Shown here piece after piece: positions 13,490-13,552 of a stretch of 13,552 nucleotides of DNA. The notes under the pieces are model-generated. The model saw only the letters and a list, made by a program, of their open reading frames with translations. It did not search any database and had not been told where the DNA came from. The stretch is from contig JALUHL010000067.1 in the NCBI GenBank assembly GCA_027053695.1, forward strand, positions 1-13,552, in the 5' to 3' direction. Origin of the DNA: Ghiorsea sp. (lineage in GTDB: Bacteria > Pseudomonadota > Zetaproteobacteria > Mariprofundales > Mariprofundaceae). Made by a program: the position numbers and the translations under genes. Numbering within the stretch: position 1 is the stretch's first letter; the number at the start of each line of letters is the position of its first letter.

Positions 13490-13552
13490 ATGACCGATAA
13501 ATTCTCATTGAAAGTTAATATGTCCAAACTTGTTGAATCCAGTTATGGAACC
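13490..13552 (+). CDS. Start of an unidentified gene, cut by the window edge
   Basis: ATG at 13490 with AGGAG 8 nt upstream opens a frame that runs to the last base: 21 codons beginning MTDKFSLKVNMSKLVESSYG. It is hydrophilic with no signal peptide. Too little is present to name a family. Confidence 0.65.
   Translation, partial: MTDKFSLKVNMSKLVESSYGT

Overview
The window looks like the chromosome of a Gram-negative proteobacterium. ADP-heptose synthesis genes (gmhA, rfaE2) imply LPS. There is an outer-membrane-type lipoprotein, a bacterial AspRS with a GAD insertion, the DapE/DapF lysine and meso-diaminopimelate route, LipB, and a YbeL/DUF1451-type zinc ribbon. The sequence is moderately AT-rich by eye, and the class is uncertain: Gamma- or Zetaproteobacteria would both fit.

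Region 1 (1-9540, all + strand) is a tightly packed run: 3' part of aspS; a small Lys-rich lipoprotein; a chimeric protein combining an isocitrate-dehydrogenase (IDH) remnant with a zinc ribbon; dapE; queF; dapF; a large membrane hybrid histidine kinase; a radical SAM enzyme; gmhA; an easily missed 43-residue membrane protein; and rfaE2. Spacings are mostly 0-50 nt, and several neighbours touch or overlap (dapF/kinase, radical SAM/gmhA, small protein/rfaE2). Much of it is therefore probably co-transcribed. It links tRNA charging and queuosine synthesis, peptidoglycan and lysine precursors, and LPS core heptose.

Region 2 (9541-9839) is a short accessory insert carrying a 74-residue two-helix membrane protein. 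It is bracketed by a near-duplicate of the last 27 bases of rfaE2; the second copy still reads as the rfaE2 C-terminus and contains the lipB stop codon. This points to an insertion at a formerly overlapping convergent rfaE2/lipB junction.

Region 3 (9840-12632) holds lipB on the - strand. Diverging from it are hisA and hisF (1-nt overlap), followed directly by a PepSY-type membrane protein and a clear intrinsic terminator.

Region 4 (12633-13552) is sparse and accessory-like. It has a 33-codon membrane micro-ORF, a 116-residue four-helix membrane protein of unknown function, hairpins that share a loop/core sequence, a 23-codon ORF with a strong ribosome binding site, and the first 21 codons of a gene that runs off the window.

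The most unusual item is the 315-residue protein at 1633-2580. Its N-terminal half joins the extreme N- and C-terminal pieces of NADP-isocitrate dehydrogenase without the catalytic core, and its C-terminal half is a YbeL-like helical zinc-ribbon domain. No CRISPR array, tRNA, rRNA or recognisable transposase was seen.
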